Source: Chloroflexi bacterium TSY | Lineage (GTDB): Bacteria; Chloroflexota; Anaerolineae; Caldilineales; Caldilineaceae | Direction of reading: 5' to 3' | Assembly: GCA_019217005.1 (NCBI GenBank) | Contig: JAHBNG010000059.1 | Coordinates: forward strand, 18,559 to 82,558 | DNA length: 64,000 bases | Shown: positions 9,379-18,739 of the stretch, piece after piece | Layout of the letters: each line of letters opens with the position of its first letter | Numbering within the stretch: position 1 is the first letter of the stretch | The notes under the pieces: generated by a model | The model's input: only the letters and a program-made list of their open reading frames with translations | Databases searched by the model: none | Told to the model about the DNA's origin: nothing | Translations under genes and position numbers: made by a program

Positions 9379-9657
9379 TTATTCCTCTTCGATTCCCTTC
9401 CGCTCCAAATAGCGTGCCAACATCATAGTGCCCAAGAAACCAAGGACAGCCGTCACAATCGCACCATCCAACAGGTCACGCGCGCTTGTTCGCACAGCAA
9501 AGAGTGCGAATAGCCCAACCGCATGTGTTGAGATCACATCAAACGCAACGGTACGGTCAGGGACATCTGGACCAAGATAGAGGCGCACAAAACAGATCAC
9601 AAGCGAAACACTCAGCAAAATGAGCAAGATCTCAAGTCCAATGGCGAATGGTGTCAC
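9379..9657 (-). CDS. mrpF: Mrp Na+/H+ antiporter subunit F
   Basis: 92-aa protein with three predicted membrane helices. It shows the MnhF/PhaF signature VRLYLGPDVPDRTVAFDVIS, where the conserved GPxxxDR lies after helix one, and ends with the charged tail RYLERKGIEEE. It overlaps mrpE by four bases (ATGA type), so translation is probably coupled. A small structural subunit of the Mrp complex in the inner membrane; related MnhF proteins can also affect bile salt or solute efflux elsewhere. Confidence 0.93.
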   Translation of the reverse strand: MTPFAIGLEILLILLSVSLVICFVRLYLGPDVPDRTVAFDVISTHAVGLFALFAVRTSARDLLDGAIVTAVLGFLGTMMLARYLERKGIEEE

Positions 9658-10184
9658 GTCACACTCCCTTGCGTAATCTGCAAAATCCGGCGCTCAAAAC
9701 CCTCTTTAATGCTCTTCCGAAAGGTGTCCACATTCTCTACGCTCAAATTATGAACATAGAGCAGACGCTCTCCCGCATCGTTCCGCCCCAAGTCTACACT
9801 GAGCGTTCCAGGTGTTAACGTAATGACTGTGGCCAAAATTATGATCTCCAAATCACTGTCGACACTCAGCGGAATTGCTACAATTCCCGGATCCAGCCGT
9901 TCATTGAGCTTGTCAGATGGCTGAATGATTGTCCAGGCAAGAACGAAATTGCTGACCAGAATTTCCCAGAGCACAAAGAGCACAAAACCGATCAGACGTA
10001 TTCCCCGCACAACGTATGAGCGACGATAGAGACCCAATCCCAAAAAGCCAATAAGCAAACCAATTGCAAAATCAAAACCCGGAAAAAGCGCAATGAAGGT
10101 TGACCAGATGAACGCCAGCACAACATTGATCAAAAAAAGAATCAACATCACGGGCTGCTGCCCCGGTGTATGCCTCTTCATCAT
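9654..10184 (-). CDS. mrpE: Mrp Na+/H+ antiporter subunit E
   Basis: 176-aa subunit with two or three N-terminal helices and a cytoplasmic domain. The family signature ITLTPGTLSVDLGRNDAGE is present at about residue 118, followed by LYVHNLSVENVDTF. Overlaps mrpD by four bases at 10181-10184 and mrpF by four bases, consistent with a tightly coupled operon. Length is typical (about 160-180 aa). Structural work on other Mrp complexes places MrpE at the membrane-embedded assembly next to F and G. Confidence 0.93.
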   Translation of the reverse strand: MMKRHTPGQQPVMLILFLINVVLAFIWSTFIALFPGFDFAIGLLIGFLGLGLYRRSYVVRGIRLIGFVLFVLWEILVSNFVLAWTIIQPSDKLNERLDPGIVAIPLSVDSDLEIIILATVITLTPGTLSVDLGRNDAGERLLYVHNLSVENVDTFRKSIKEGFERRILQITQGSVT

Positions 10185-11764
10185 TCCTTCCCCTCCTTTG
10201 CCTCACCCATTTCTAAGATCTCATCCGTTGGCGCAACGGTTGTAATATACCCTTCCCGATCAAGCACCTGCTGTGCTGCCACATTTGACAAGCGGAAGAT
10301 CGGTCCACTGAAGAGTCCAATCGCCAGGCTCAACGCCACAAGCAGAGCAATCGGTCCCAATGTCATCCAGCGTCGATACGGTTGCGTTAACGGAGCGGTA
10401 GGGTAAATTGGGGACGATGATTCACCCCAATAGGCCGCTTGCCACAAGCGCGCCATGCTTATCAACGTCAATGCACTCACAACGAGGCTGACGGTGGCAA
10501 TCAGCCAATGGTTTGAATCCAAGGCCGCCTGCAGCAGGCTCAATTTGCTGATAAACCCGCTGGAAGGCGGAATGCCCGCCAACGAAAAGGCTGAAAGAAA
10601 GAAAATAACGGAAAGCGCTGGACGGCGACTGGCCAGCCCAGCCAGTCGACTTTGAAGCAGACTCCCACTTCCCACCTCAATCTCAGCCGCGCCGCCCGAC
10701 ATCAGCAACGCACTCTTGACAATCATGTGATGGACCAAGTAGAGGATACCCGCTGCCATTCCAAACCCCGCGGCCAACTGATTGCCGCCCGTTGCAAGCC
10801 CCAACCCCATCACCATATAACCAACCTGACTGATGATATGAAAGCTTAAAACGCGACGCATCGTGTTGACAGCCATTGCCCCAAAAACCCCCGTCAACAT
10901 GGTCAATCCGGCAATTGCTAGGATCAAAGGTTGCCAGGCGGCGAGGTAGGTTGGAAACAGCAGGGGGAAAATCCGAAAGAGTGAATAGATGCCAACCTTG
11001 GTCAAGACGCCGCCAAAGAATGCCGTGACGGCTGGATGGGGCGTGTGGTAACTGCTGGGCAACCAAAAAAAGAGTGGAAAAAGACCCGCCTTTGTACTAA
11101 AGACCAGCAGGAATAGACCTGCTAACAATACCTGAATAGCGGGCGGTGCCTGGTTCATTCTCTGGGCCAGCTGAGCGAAATTTAATGTACCCAATGTTCC
11201 ATAGGCAATGCCAGCCGCAGTCAAAAAGATTAGCGAGGAGAGCAAGTTGAGCACCACATAGCGAATGCCACCATTGATCTGCCCTGCCTGTCCGCCCAAT
11301 GTGAGGAGGACAAAACTCGCCATGAGCAATACTTCAAAAAAGACATAGAGATTGAAGAGATCACCAGACAAATACGCCCCGTTTACACCCATCAAGAGAA
11401 AGAGCAGGAGCGGATAAAAGTTCATGCGTGCCCGCTGATCCAGCGTTCCAATTGCATACGGGACTGTTGCGGCGGCGAGAATGCCCGTTAATGTTAACAA
11501 GATGGCAGTCAACCCATCGGCAAAAACTGTAATGCCAAATGGAGCAGGCCAACCGCCCATCTGTAATGCCAGACGATTATCGCCCAACGTATAGACAAGC
11601 AGCATTAACGCAACAATCAGATTGGCACTAACTGCAAGTAGAGCTGTACGGCGTTGCCACATGACGGCCGTACGATATCCCCATCGCACAAATGCCAGGC
11701 TTAACGCCGCAGCCAGCATTGGCAAAACAATCGGAACCGCCAGCCAGTTTGGATGCAAAGTCAT
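10181..11764 (-). CDS. mrpD: Mrp Na+/H+ antiporter subunit D
   Basis: 527-aa, about 14-helix protein homologous to the NuoM/NuoN proton-pumping subunits of complex I. The key Glu144 lies in YVFFEVLLMASFVLLTLG, and the half-channel lysine region in FSTKAGLFPLFFWLPSSYH, followed by HTPHPAVTAFFGGVLTKVG. It should carry the proton path of the antiporter. The start ATG at 11764 overlaps by one base a TGA at 11764-11766 that ends an out-of-frame extension of mrpC, so mrpC and mrpD were probably translationally coupled. Confidence 0.95.
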   Translation of the reverse strand: MTLHPNWLAVPIVLPMLAAALSLAFVRWGYRTAVMWQRRTALLAVSANLIVALMLLVYTLGDNRLALQMGGWPAPFGITVFADGLTAILLTLTGILAAATVPYAIGTLDQRARMNFYPLLLFLLMGVNGAYLSGDLFNLYVFFEVLLMASFVLLTLGGQAGQINGGIRYVVLNLLSSLIFLTAAGIAYGTLGTLNFAQLAQRMNQAPPAIQVLLAGLFLLVFSTKAGLFPLFFWLPSSYHTPHPAVTAFFGGVLTKVGIYSLFRIFPLLFPTYLAAWQPLILAIAGLTMLTGVFGAMAVNTMRRVLSFHIISQVGYMVMGLGLATGGNQLAAGFGMAAGILYLVHHMIVKSALLMSGGAAEIEVGSGSLLQSRLAGLASRRPALSVIFFLSAFSLAGIPPSSGFISKLSLLQAALDSNHWLIATVSLVVSALTLISMARLWQAAYWGESSSPIYPTAPLTQPYRRWMTLGPIALLVALSLAIGLFSGPIFRLSNVAAQQVLDREGYITTVAPTDEILEMGEAKEGKE

Positions 11765-11857
11765 CAGGCAGACTCCCGATCATCATGCTGTTCGCCAGAC
11801 GAATCCGACGGATTTTCGGTATGAGTGTGCACATGTTCAACGTTAGAGGAAGCATCT

Positions 11858-12346
11858 TCATTCTCTTTCGCTTCCTGCTCCCGATGCCGGCGCAAATTGA
11901 TCCGCCAATGTAAACTCCAACCACTCGTAATCGTCGGGATCTTGATCCAAACCGGTCAAATAGTGATCCATCGAGGCAAAGGGATCGCTCGCCTGGCGCG
12001 AAGGGACTTCATTTGTCTCTGGCTCTACAATCTTGCTCAAGGTATGTCTCCGGTTGACCAGCACGACCGTGAAAGCCGTCACGCCAAAACTAATCACGAT
12101 AGCCGTCAAAATTAAGGCTTGTGGCAGCGGATCGACCACATCGACCAATTCGCCATTGAAGGTCGCTTTATCCAAAATCGGTGGCGCAGCATGACGCAAC
12201 CCACTAGTGCCAAAAAGCAGCAGATTGACAGCGTGGCTCAATAAACCAAGACCTAAAATCAATTTAATTGGGCTGCGACGCAATACAAGATACGTTCCCG
12301 TCGCAAACAACACGCCGACGACGACGGCTAAAGTTAAGGTGGTCAT
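11858..12346 (-). CDS. mrpC: Mrp Na+/H+ antiporter subunit C (C-terminal frame altered)
   Basis: 162-aa NuoK-like subunit with three helices. It has LVLRRSPIKLILGLGLLSHA and VDPLPQALILTAIVISFGVT, the MnhC/NuoK signature. After about residue 140 the frame seems shifted. As read it ends EWLEFTLADQFAPASG...ERE, while the +1 frame continues EWSLHWRINLRRHREQEAKE into an acidic, His-rich tail that stops at 11764-11766, overlapping the mrpD start. I read this as a small insertion (a TGGTTGG repeat is a candidate) that truncated the native tail. The membrane core is intact. An IS lies seven bases upstream of its ATG. Confidence 0.87.
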   Translation of the reverse strand: MTTLTLAVVVGVLFATGTYLVLRRSPIKLILGLGLLSHAVNLLLFGTSGLRHAAPPILDKATFNGELVDVVDPLPQALILTAIVISFGVTAFTVVLVNRRHTLSKIVEPETNEVPSRQASDPFASMDHYLTGLDQDPDDYEWLEFTLADQFAPASGAGSERE

Positions 12347-12353
12347 TTAGTTA

Positions 12354-13908
12354 CTCGATAGTTGTATTTTGAGCAGGTGCCAGATTTGACAAAGTCAAAT
12401 TAAGCAGAGCAGACCTGCCGTTTGGCGAAAAGGGTAGCGAAGACCTCCGCAATCTCCTGTCCGTCATTCAAGGCATCATGAGCCGTCAAGATGAGATCTT
12501 GAATCAGTGACTGAGTTTGCTGCCGGGTAGCCTCACCAAGGGATTTGCTGGGCGAGAATTGAGTTTTAGCCAATGATGGTCCCAAACAATCAAGGTGCAA
12601 GAGAGAATAAGCCACGAAGACCAGAGACCAATGTTTTTTGAAAGGCGTGGGCAGTTCGCATGCAATATTCATCAAGACCAAGCAGTTGTTTACCATCCTG
12701 ATAAACCGTCTCGATAGGCCAACGAAGCAGGTAAATCGAGAGAATGCGTTTGGCATTACAGTCGGTGCGATTGGTCACTAAAACGGCATAATTGTCTTGC
12801 AATTCAGGATTATCAAAACTAATCACGATGCGTACCTTGCCGATAGAAGGGATACGCACAGTCATGGTAAAGGTGTAGTAAGTACGACCATCAATGGTGA
12901 CAGGCTTGTAGGCATTCTGGGGGGATGTAGGGGACCAACTCTTTGACTTTAATATGTGGCCCCTCGAAAGTTATCGGCTGACCATCTTCATCCCGCAAAC
13001 GAAAACTATTTGTCTCCAGATTGCGATTGCACTTCAAGATGCTGATCCAATCTTTATTCAGACGATCGAGTACAGCTAGAAAATCTGGAGCGAGATACCA
13101 ACCATCGAAGAGAGCCCAACCAAAGATAAGGGTTCGTTCAACAGCTTTTTCAACCAGTTCACTGGCAATGGTTATCTTGGTCTTAAACGCTTCGTCTCGC
13201 TCTCGAAAGGCGGGGTCAGTTAATAGGTGGCTATCCACTCGTTTATGAAAAGCGGTTCGTTCTTTCTTTTTCTTGGGAATCTCGGTCACTGGGAAATGTT
13301 TTTTCCACAAATGCTTCCCAGTCGGTAAACTCTTCGTACCGTCGGTAGATACTTGCATCGACCGGAAAACGGATAGCGCCACTGACATAGTGACTTGTGA
13401 CTAAGTTATGAGCCAGTGGATGCTGACCATTGCTATGATTGTAGTGGGTGTCGATATACTCGAACAGACTTCCCACATGTTCACATAGTGTATCGTCAAT
13501 CGCTAATACCGATTCTGACTCTGAACGTTGGTATTGTGCTGTCTCTGACTTCATGTAACCTATACGCTCATCATTGAGTTTTTCGGCTCGCCAAGGAGCT
13601 TCACTCAGATACCGTGATACATTCGTCTTATCTGCACTATCTAGAATGCAACGGGCAATATTTGCCATGCTTTTGTTGTCCAAGACCATCAGACCCGTCA
13701 GATAGTTTTCAAAGTGGCGAAACTGTTTACGATTGGCAAATACTGAACGAAAGGTTTCGCTATGCTCCTTGACCAGTGGCGCTACATTTACTATCGGCAA
13801 TTGCATCTTGATGGCTCCTTTTCTGCACTTTTTTCTTGATGCAATCTATTGAGATGACTTTTGTCTCTTTTGTCAAAATTGGAAAACCTTCATTTCACAA
13901 CTATCGAG
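12354..13908 (-). mobile_element. IS701-like element inserted between mrpB and mrpC
   Basis: 1555-bp element with short inverted ends CTCGATAGTTGT (12354 inward) and ACAACTATCGAG (ending 13908), flanked by a direct repeat TTAGTTA (12347-12353, 13909-13915). It lies immediately upstream of the mrpC start codon and in the same orientation, so it cuts the mrpABCDEFG transcript after mrpB. Its transposase is frameshifted. The family call rests on the transposase; a 7-bp duplication is longer than usual for IS701, so the exact boundary could differ by a few bases. Confidence 0.82.
12400..13806 (-). pseudogene. IS701-like DDE transposase with three frameshifts
   Basis: Starts MQLPIVNVAPLVKEHSETF at 13806. 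Catalytic parts are LAIDDTLCEHVGSLFEY (Asp), FGWALFDGWYLAPDFL (Asp) and YLLRWPIETVYQDGKQLLGL (Glu). Three frame changes break it: near 13262 in an A-rich stretch, near 12920 in a run of six C, and near 12645 in a run of six A on the coding strand. Joined, the protein is about 465 aa, a normal length. All breaks lie at or beside homopolymers, so indel errors in the assembly are a real alternative to decay. Confidence 0.78.
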
Positions 13909-13983
13909 TTAGTTAGTAGTTTTTTAGTTCTGAGTCCGATGTTCGTCATCATCTGAGTTGGATAGGAATCGATTTGTCACGCT

Positions 13984-14394
13984 CTATTCCTCTCGGCTGA
14001 GACCCAATAGAAAGGAGGTCACGACAGCAAGGACGACGAGAAAAACGCCAATATCAAACGTCATGGGTGTGCCGATGTCGAGATGAATTGGGCCAGCGTG
14101 AATCTCCCACCATGTACCATAAAAAAAATTTCCAGAAAGGACTCCAATTGCTGCAGACAGCAACGCAATCATCAACCCAATCCCAATCATGGGCTGCAGA
14201 AATGAACCGATATTTTGACGCACTACCTCATCGCCGCGGCTCAAAATGCGCAGTTCGAACGCAGCAGCCACAACCAGCCCCGCGATAAAGCCACCGCCCG
14301 GCTGATTGTGCCCACGCAAAAGCAGCCAGAATGCGAGCAACAGTAAAATGGGGGTCAAAATGCGGTCAAGCAACCGCATGTAAAGTTCGGTCAT
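13984..14394 (-). CDS. mrpB: Mrp Na+/H+ antiporter subunit B
   Basis: 136-aa four-helix MnhB-type subunit. It shows [20 protein letters not shown], the family hallmark, and [18 protein letters not shown] near the C-terminus. Six bases separate it from mrpA, so both are co-transcribed. Downstream the operon is interrupted by the IS701-like element before mrpC. The full MnhB domain is present; in the Mrp complex MrpB packs against the C-terminal part of MrpA. Confidence 0.94.
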   Translation of the reverse strand: MTELYMRLLDRILTPILLLLAFWLLLRGHNQPGGGFIAGLVVAAAFELRILSRGDEVVRQNIGSFLQPMIGIGLMIALLSAAIGVLSGNFFYGTWWEIHAGPIHLDIGTPMTFDIGVFLVVLAVVTSFLLGLSREE

Positions 14395-14400
14395 GGCGGG

Positions 14401-16767
14401 TTATTCCTCATCATCAACTGCATGGCGATCCTTGACATCACGGAGCCGGACGGCGAGCAACAGGGCATAGCCACCAAGCGCTGCAATGGCCAACACGGTA
14501 ATTTCTCCCATCGTGTCGAAGCCGCGAAAGTCAACGAGGATTACATTGACAATATTGGCACCGTGCGCAGCTGGAATCGAATTGAGCGTAAAGAAATCCT
14601 TAATACTGGGTGCAAAAGGCTCCCCCGCATTGAGCAGAATAAGCACAAAGCCGAAGAGCCCCATTGCAGCCGATACAATCAAGTTGCGCACCTGCACAGG
14701 ATTCGTCAGAGGGGGATGACGTTCTGGGGGAATCTTGGTAAAGACTAGTACCAACAAGACGACGGTCAGCACCTCGATCAACAATTGGGTCAACGCCAAA
14801 TCGGGTGCACCAAAGAAAACGAAGAAAAGGGTCACGGTCACGCCAACCACACCGATACTAATAATCGCATTGAGCCGTGACTGGGCACGAACGGTCAAGA
14901 CCGCCGCAACCACGGCAAGCAGCCCAATGGCAACCTCTTGAAATTCGGGCATCTCAAACCAATCGACCCGAAAACCGTGGGCCAAATCCAATCGCAAAAG
15001 AGCATAGATTAACACGCCAACCGCACTTAACAAGACAACGCTGGCTTGTGAAGCCAACGAACCACCTTGGACCAGACGCGTAATTGCGCGAGCCAAGGTA
15101 TAAGATGAGGCATAGAATTGGTTGAAAGCTTCTACACCGCTCCAGTTTTCAGGGACCGCGTTGAGAATTCGCCGGATTGGGTTGCGTAGAAAATAGATGA
15201 GGATGCCGGCGGCAATTGCAGCCATACTGGTCTGAAAAACTGGCGTAAATCCATGCCACAGTGCTAGATGCACGTCAACCTGTTTACCAGCAATCGATGT
15301 AGCCGGAGGCGAAAACAAAAATCCCTCCACGGTTCCAATGACGAGAGGAAGCAGAAACCCGAGGAGAGCAATCACCAATGGGGGTGCAAAAAAGCCAACG
15401 GATGGCGCATGATGGACGTGAGCTGGATCCTCAGAAGGGGCGGTGGAGCGCAGGAACGTTTCAATGATGAGCGTCAGACTATATCCGACAAAAAAGGCCC
15501 CAGCCACGGCCCCCGCACCGGCATAGATCCAGCCAATCATCGATCCGGAAGTTTCAAGCATCTCCTCTGCATTGTAAAAGAGAGTCTCTAATAAGGTCTC
15601 TTTCGAAAGAAAACCCAACAAAGGTGGAATGCCCGCCATCGAGAGTCCGGCCACGGCTGCCGTCAATCCGACCCAGGGCATCGGTCGCCAAAGTCCAGCC
15701 AAGCGTCGAATATCACGGGTGCCCGTTGCGTGATCGATGATGCCCGCAATCATAAAGAGCGGCCCTTTATAGAGAGCGTGCCCCAAAATGCCCACCACAA
15801 CTGCCACGTAAGCCGTTTTGTCCTCAAATGCCAGAAGCATCACGATAATGCCAAGCTGGCTAATCGTTGCGTAAGCCAGAATGCGCTTCAGATCGTAATA
15901 GCGCAACGCACTGATCGCGCCCAAAAGCATTGTGATCCCACCGAAGATGAGTAAGAGCCAAAACCAAAGTGCGCTTTCGCTCAATGCAGGATGCAGCCGG
16001 GCCAGCAAATAGATGCCAGCCTTGACCATGGTAGCCGAGTGAAGGTAGGCGCTGGCAGGCGTTGGGGCGGCCATGGCGCCAGGCAACCAGAATTGAAAGG
16101 GAAATTGAGCTGATTTGGTAAAGGCACCGATCAGAATCAGTATGAGCGCAGCCGGGTAGATCGAAGCTTCGGTCAAATGCTCAGCTTTCAATAGATCGGT
16201 GATCGTGTAGCTATCCACGTACTGTCCCAACAAAACCAGCCCCGCAAGCATGGCCAGACCACCTAGTCCTGTAATGATCAGGGCTTTCCTGGCTCCTTCT
16301 GTTGCGTTTTTGTCTTCGCAGGAATATCCAACCATCAGATAACTCGTGATGCTGGTCCCCTCCCAGAAGACAAAGAGCGCAATCAGGTTGTTGGCCCAGA
16401 CCAACCCGAGCATACTTCCCATAAAGAGAAAGAGTAGAGTATAAAAGTAACCTTGGCGTGGGTCGTCTTCCAGGTAATACGCAGTGTAGATCGCAATTCC
16501 CGTGCCAATTCCCGTGATGATTAGACCAAAAAAGAGGCTCAGCCCATCGAGACGCAATGAGAGTTCCAGCCCCAAATCAGTCGCCCAAGCAAACTGATTG
16601 TGCGTGAAATCACCTTGCGCAACGGCATTCATTTGTGTGATGAGCCAAATGGTCACAACAGCAGGTGGGAGTGCGGCAATCCAGCCAAAAAAATTGTAAC
16701 GATGAGGACGAATGGCCCAGATCAACGGACCAGAAATCAAAAGAAGAGCTAGCCAAATCAGAAGCAT
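14401..16767 (-). CDS. mrpA: Mrp Na+/H+ antiporter subunit A
   Basis: 788-aa large subunit. Residues 1-500 form the NuoL-like proton-conducting domain, with Glu136 in [17 protein letters not shown], and [19 protein letters not shown] followed by [18 protein letters not shown]. The C-terminal part carries the MrpA-specific region, [20 protein letters not shown], and ends in a MnhB-like segment [20 protein letters not shown]. Acting with MrpB-G it exchanges cytoplasmic Na+ for external H+ using the membrane potential. It is the first gene of the operon; a candidate promoter lies at 16824-16853. No truncation seen. Confidence 0.95.
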   Translation of the reverse strand: MLLIWLALLLISGPLIWAIRPHRYNFFGWIAALPPAVVTIWLITQMNAVAQGDFTHNQFAWATDLGLELSLRLDGLSLFFGLIITGIGTGIAIYTAYYLEDDPRQGYFYTLLFLFMGSMLGLVWANNLIALFVFWEGTSITSYLMVGYSCEDKNATEGARKALIITGLGGLAMLAGLVLLGQYVDSYTITDLLKAEHLTEASIYPAALILILIGAFTKSAQFPFQFWLPGAMAAPTPASAYLHSATMVKAGIYLLARLHPALSESALWFWLLLIFGGITMLLGAISALRYYDLKRILAYATISQLGIIVMLLAFEDKTAYVAVVVGILGHALYKGPLFMIAGIIDHATGTRDIRRLAGLWRPMPWVGLTAAVAGLSMAGIPPLLGFLSKETLLETLFYNAEEMLETSGSMIGWIYAGAGAVAGAFFVGYSLTLIIETFLRSTAPSEDPAHVHHAPSVGFFAPPLVIALLGFLLPLVIGTVEGFLFSPPATSIAGKQVDVHLALWHGFTPVFQTSMAAIAAGILIYFLRNPIRRILNAVPENWSGVEAFNQFYASSYTLARAITRLVQGGSLASQASVVLLSAVGVLIYALLRLDLAHGFRVDWFEMPEFQEVAIGLLAVVAAVLTVRAQSRLNAIISIGVVGVTVTLFFVFFGAPDLALTQLLIEVLTVVLLVLVFTKIPPERHPPLTNPVQVRNLIVSAAMGLFGFVLILLNAGEPFAPSIKDFFTLNSIPAAHGANIVNVILVDFRGFDTMGEITVLAIAALGGYALLLAVRLRDVKDRHAVDDEE

Positions 16768-16823
16768 GAAGTCAAGTCAAGTAGGTGTTTAGGTGAACGT
16801 CGATAAAACCCGTTAATAAATGT

Positions 16824-16853
16824 AGAATAACATCACTGTTATTGCAAGGTCAA
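16824..16853 (-). promoter_or_regulatory. Candidate sigma-70 promoter for the mrp operon
   Basis: On the minus strand TTGACC (16853-16848) and TATTCT (16829-16824) are 18 bp apart, about 57 bp before the mrpA ATG. Motif match only; an 18-bp spacer is acceptable. Confidence 0.35.
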
Positions 16854-16965
16854 AAATAGACGCAACATTCTGATAAATTACAAATTGTTAAATTTGAACC
16901 ACACCCTCAGTTTTTTATGCTAATTCCAGAAATCAAGAAAGTTATACAGCACAGACGAGATACGT

Positions 16966-16995
16966 TTTACAAAATTGTAAAGATAGTGATATAAT
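16966..16995 (+). promoter_or_regulatory. Candidate sigma-70 promoter facing the IS110 element
   Basis: TTTACA (16966) and a consensus TATAAT (16990) are 18 bp apart on the plus strand. It points into the non-coding strand of the IS110; the first plus-strand gene beyond is the ELWxxDGT gene at 18740, whose promoter it may once have been. Confidence 0.4.
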
Positions 16996-17269
16996 CTAGC
17001 TGTAGATGATTCACAAATCACAATGAAATTGGTCTGCTATACCTATTTACTCGCGTAAACAATAGATTGCGACCACAAGCCAGGGATTTGCTAAATCCCT
17101 GGCTTGTACCTCTGGTTCGTTGCGGTCTGCCCTGAAAAAAAGGGCAGCAAGAGAAGAGAGAGAGGGGTTAAAGGCCGCGTTGAATAAGAAGCGGGTCCAA
17201 GTTGACCCGCCAGAGTGGGTGGCGTCGTTGCCTGTGCCCAACGCAAATCAGTTGTAGTGAGCACCGTAC

Positions 17270-18486
17270 TTAGGCGGTCGGTGCCAAGAAAACCTTGAAG
17301 CCGAGGGACTCGAGGGTTTTGAGTGCGCCGGCTTGTGCATGCTCCTTGCGTCGTTTGAGAAAGAAGTCGCCGCCGAGTTCTTCAAAGACGGCATCGGGCT
17401 TGTCGATGAGATGATAGACGATGGTCAAGATGGAATGGGCCACGGCAATAGCTGCCCGCTTGGCTCCGCGTCGTGCCTTGAGACGGTGGAACTGTGCGGC
17501 GAGATAGGTGTCCTTGGTGCGAGAGGCGGCCCAAGCCGCTTCAACGAGGGCGGTGACTAACCATTTCTGGCCCTTTCGTCGGCGACCACTCTTGCGTTTG
17601 CCCGCCGATTCGTTGTTGCCAGGACAGACACAAGCCCAGGAGGCCAGTTTCTTAGCTGAGGGCCAGCTTTCGACCGAGGGACCGATCTCCGCCAGAATTA
17701 TCTCGGCGACGACTCGCCCCACACCGGGAATGGCATCTAGGCGTGCGATGAGGTCAGCATGCGGAGCCATGAGGACCCCAATCTGTTGATTGAGGGCATC
17801 AATGCGTACATTCAGGTGATCGAGATGATGCAGAACTTCTTGCAGCATAAAACGATGATGAGGACGGACCAGTCCCGTCAACGCATCAACCAACTGGGGA
17901 ATCTTGGCCCGCAGCCGCTTTTGTGCCAAGTCAGCCATGGCTTCTGGGTCCATCTCATCTGCAATCAGGGCCTCGATCATCTGGCGTGCCGATACACCTT
18001 GGATGCTCGTGACCACCGATCCCAACTTGACGTTGGCATCTTCCAACACCTTATGCAGGCGATTGACTGCCGCACTCTTCTCTTGCAAGAGACGCGTCCG
18101 ATAGCGCGTCAGGTCTCGCAAGTCCCTTTGCTCCACATCTGGAATGAAACTGCGCTCCAGCAGTCCATAACTCATCAGTTTCGTGATCCAGGCCGCATCG
18201 CTCTCATCCGTCTTGCGACCAGGCACCTGTGCCAGATGGCGGGCATTCACAATCCAGACCTCAAAATGCTCATGCAACACATTGTAGATCGGTTTCCAAT
18301 ACACTCCCGTACTCTCCATCGCCACATGCGTGATCCCATACGACGACAGCCACGACCTCAACCCTCCAACTCGACCGTCGTTGTCCCAAATCGCTTGTGC
18401 TCCATCCTCCTGATTCATCTACCACACGCCACTACCATCCGCTTGTGAACATCCAGGCCGCTGCACTTCGGAAACATCACTTCCAT
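17270..18486 (-). CDS. IS110-family DEDD transposase, N-terminus in a separate frame
   Basis: The main frame (382 aa from ATG 18418) contains HVAMESTGVYWKPIYNVL with the conserved Glu, LAQVPGRKTDESDAAWITKL with the Asp pair, and the C-terminal IS116/IS110/IS902 domain LDAIPGVGRVVAEIILAEIG followed by CVCPGNNESAGKRKSGR. The first catalytic Asp, in KCSGLDVHKRMVVACGR, is coded upstream (18486-18415) in another frame that ends in a TGA overlapping the 18418 ATG. Thus a complete DEDD site needs a frame change of -1 or two associating peptides. A recent indel is the simplest reading. Confidence 0.85.
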
Positions 18487-18489
18487 CTT

Positions 18490-18670
18490 CCTTTCGCAGC
18501 CGCTTATGTACCGATTGTGAGCACAGTCTGCCCTGCGTGTTTCGTCCCGAGGAACGTCCACATCCCGTGGTGCGTCGGTGTACACCAATCTAGCTACTGA
18601 GCGTTCTTTACTTGACCACGGACCTTTCCCGATTTCTGTTCGGCGGCTGCCACCACACTTTAACACATTT
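18490..18670 (-). ncRNA. Candidate IS110 bridge RNA region
   Basis: About 180 bp of GC-rich non-coding DNA directly upstream of the transposase and inside the element. In IS110 proper (for example IS621) this position encodes the bridge RNA that pairs with target and donor DNA. Short inverted stretches are visible, such as GCAGCCGCCGAA against AAGCGGCTGC. Position is the main evidence; I did not fold it or match loops to the flanks. Confidence 0.35.
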
Positions 18671-18739
18671 TTCATCCCCTGTTGTGTTGGCTCACCGCAT
18701 GTTTATCTACTGAGTATATAGACTAAAGAAAGAACCCCC

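Larger units (their letters stand above)
16768..17051. other. AT-rich intergenic region upstream of mrpA
   Basis: 284 bp of AT-rich DNA between mrpA and the IS110 region. It contains one promoter-like pair on each strand (16824-16853 minus, 16966-16995 plus). No open frame of note. Confidence 0.5.
17052..18711 (-). mobile_element. IS110-family element (approximate ends)
   Basis: IS110 elements lack inverted ends, so the limits are inferred. TATTTACT (17044-17051) on one side and TATCTACT (18704-18711) on the other look like the partial duplication of the recombination core. Inside are a minus-strand transposase and about 225 bp of non-coding DNA upstream of it. A perfect 12-bp hairpin, AGCCAGGGATTT-GCT-AAATCCCTGGCT, lies at 17078-17104 near the downstream end. 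It sits between mrpA and the ELWxxDGT operon. Confidence 0.6.

Noticed and set aside
9654..12346. Complex I (nuo) subunits
   Set aside because: MrpA, C and D resemble NuoL, K and M/N, but the presence and order of the B, E, F and G subunits identify the Mrp antiporter.
17759..18448. 229-codon plus-strand frame over the IS110 transposase
   Set aside because: It is a shadow of the minus-strand transposase; it lacks a ribosome-binding site and any known domain.
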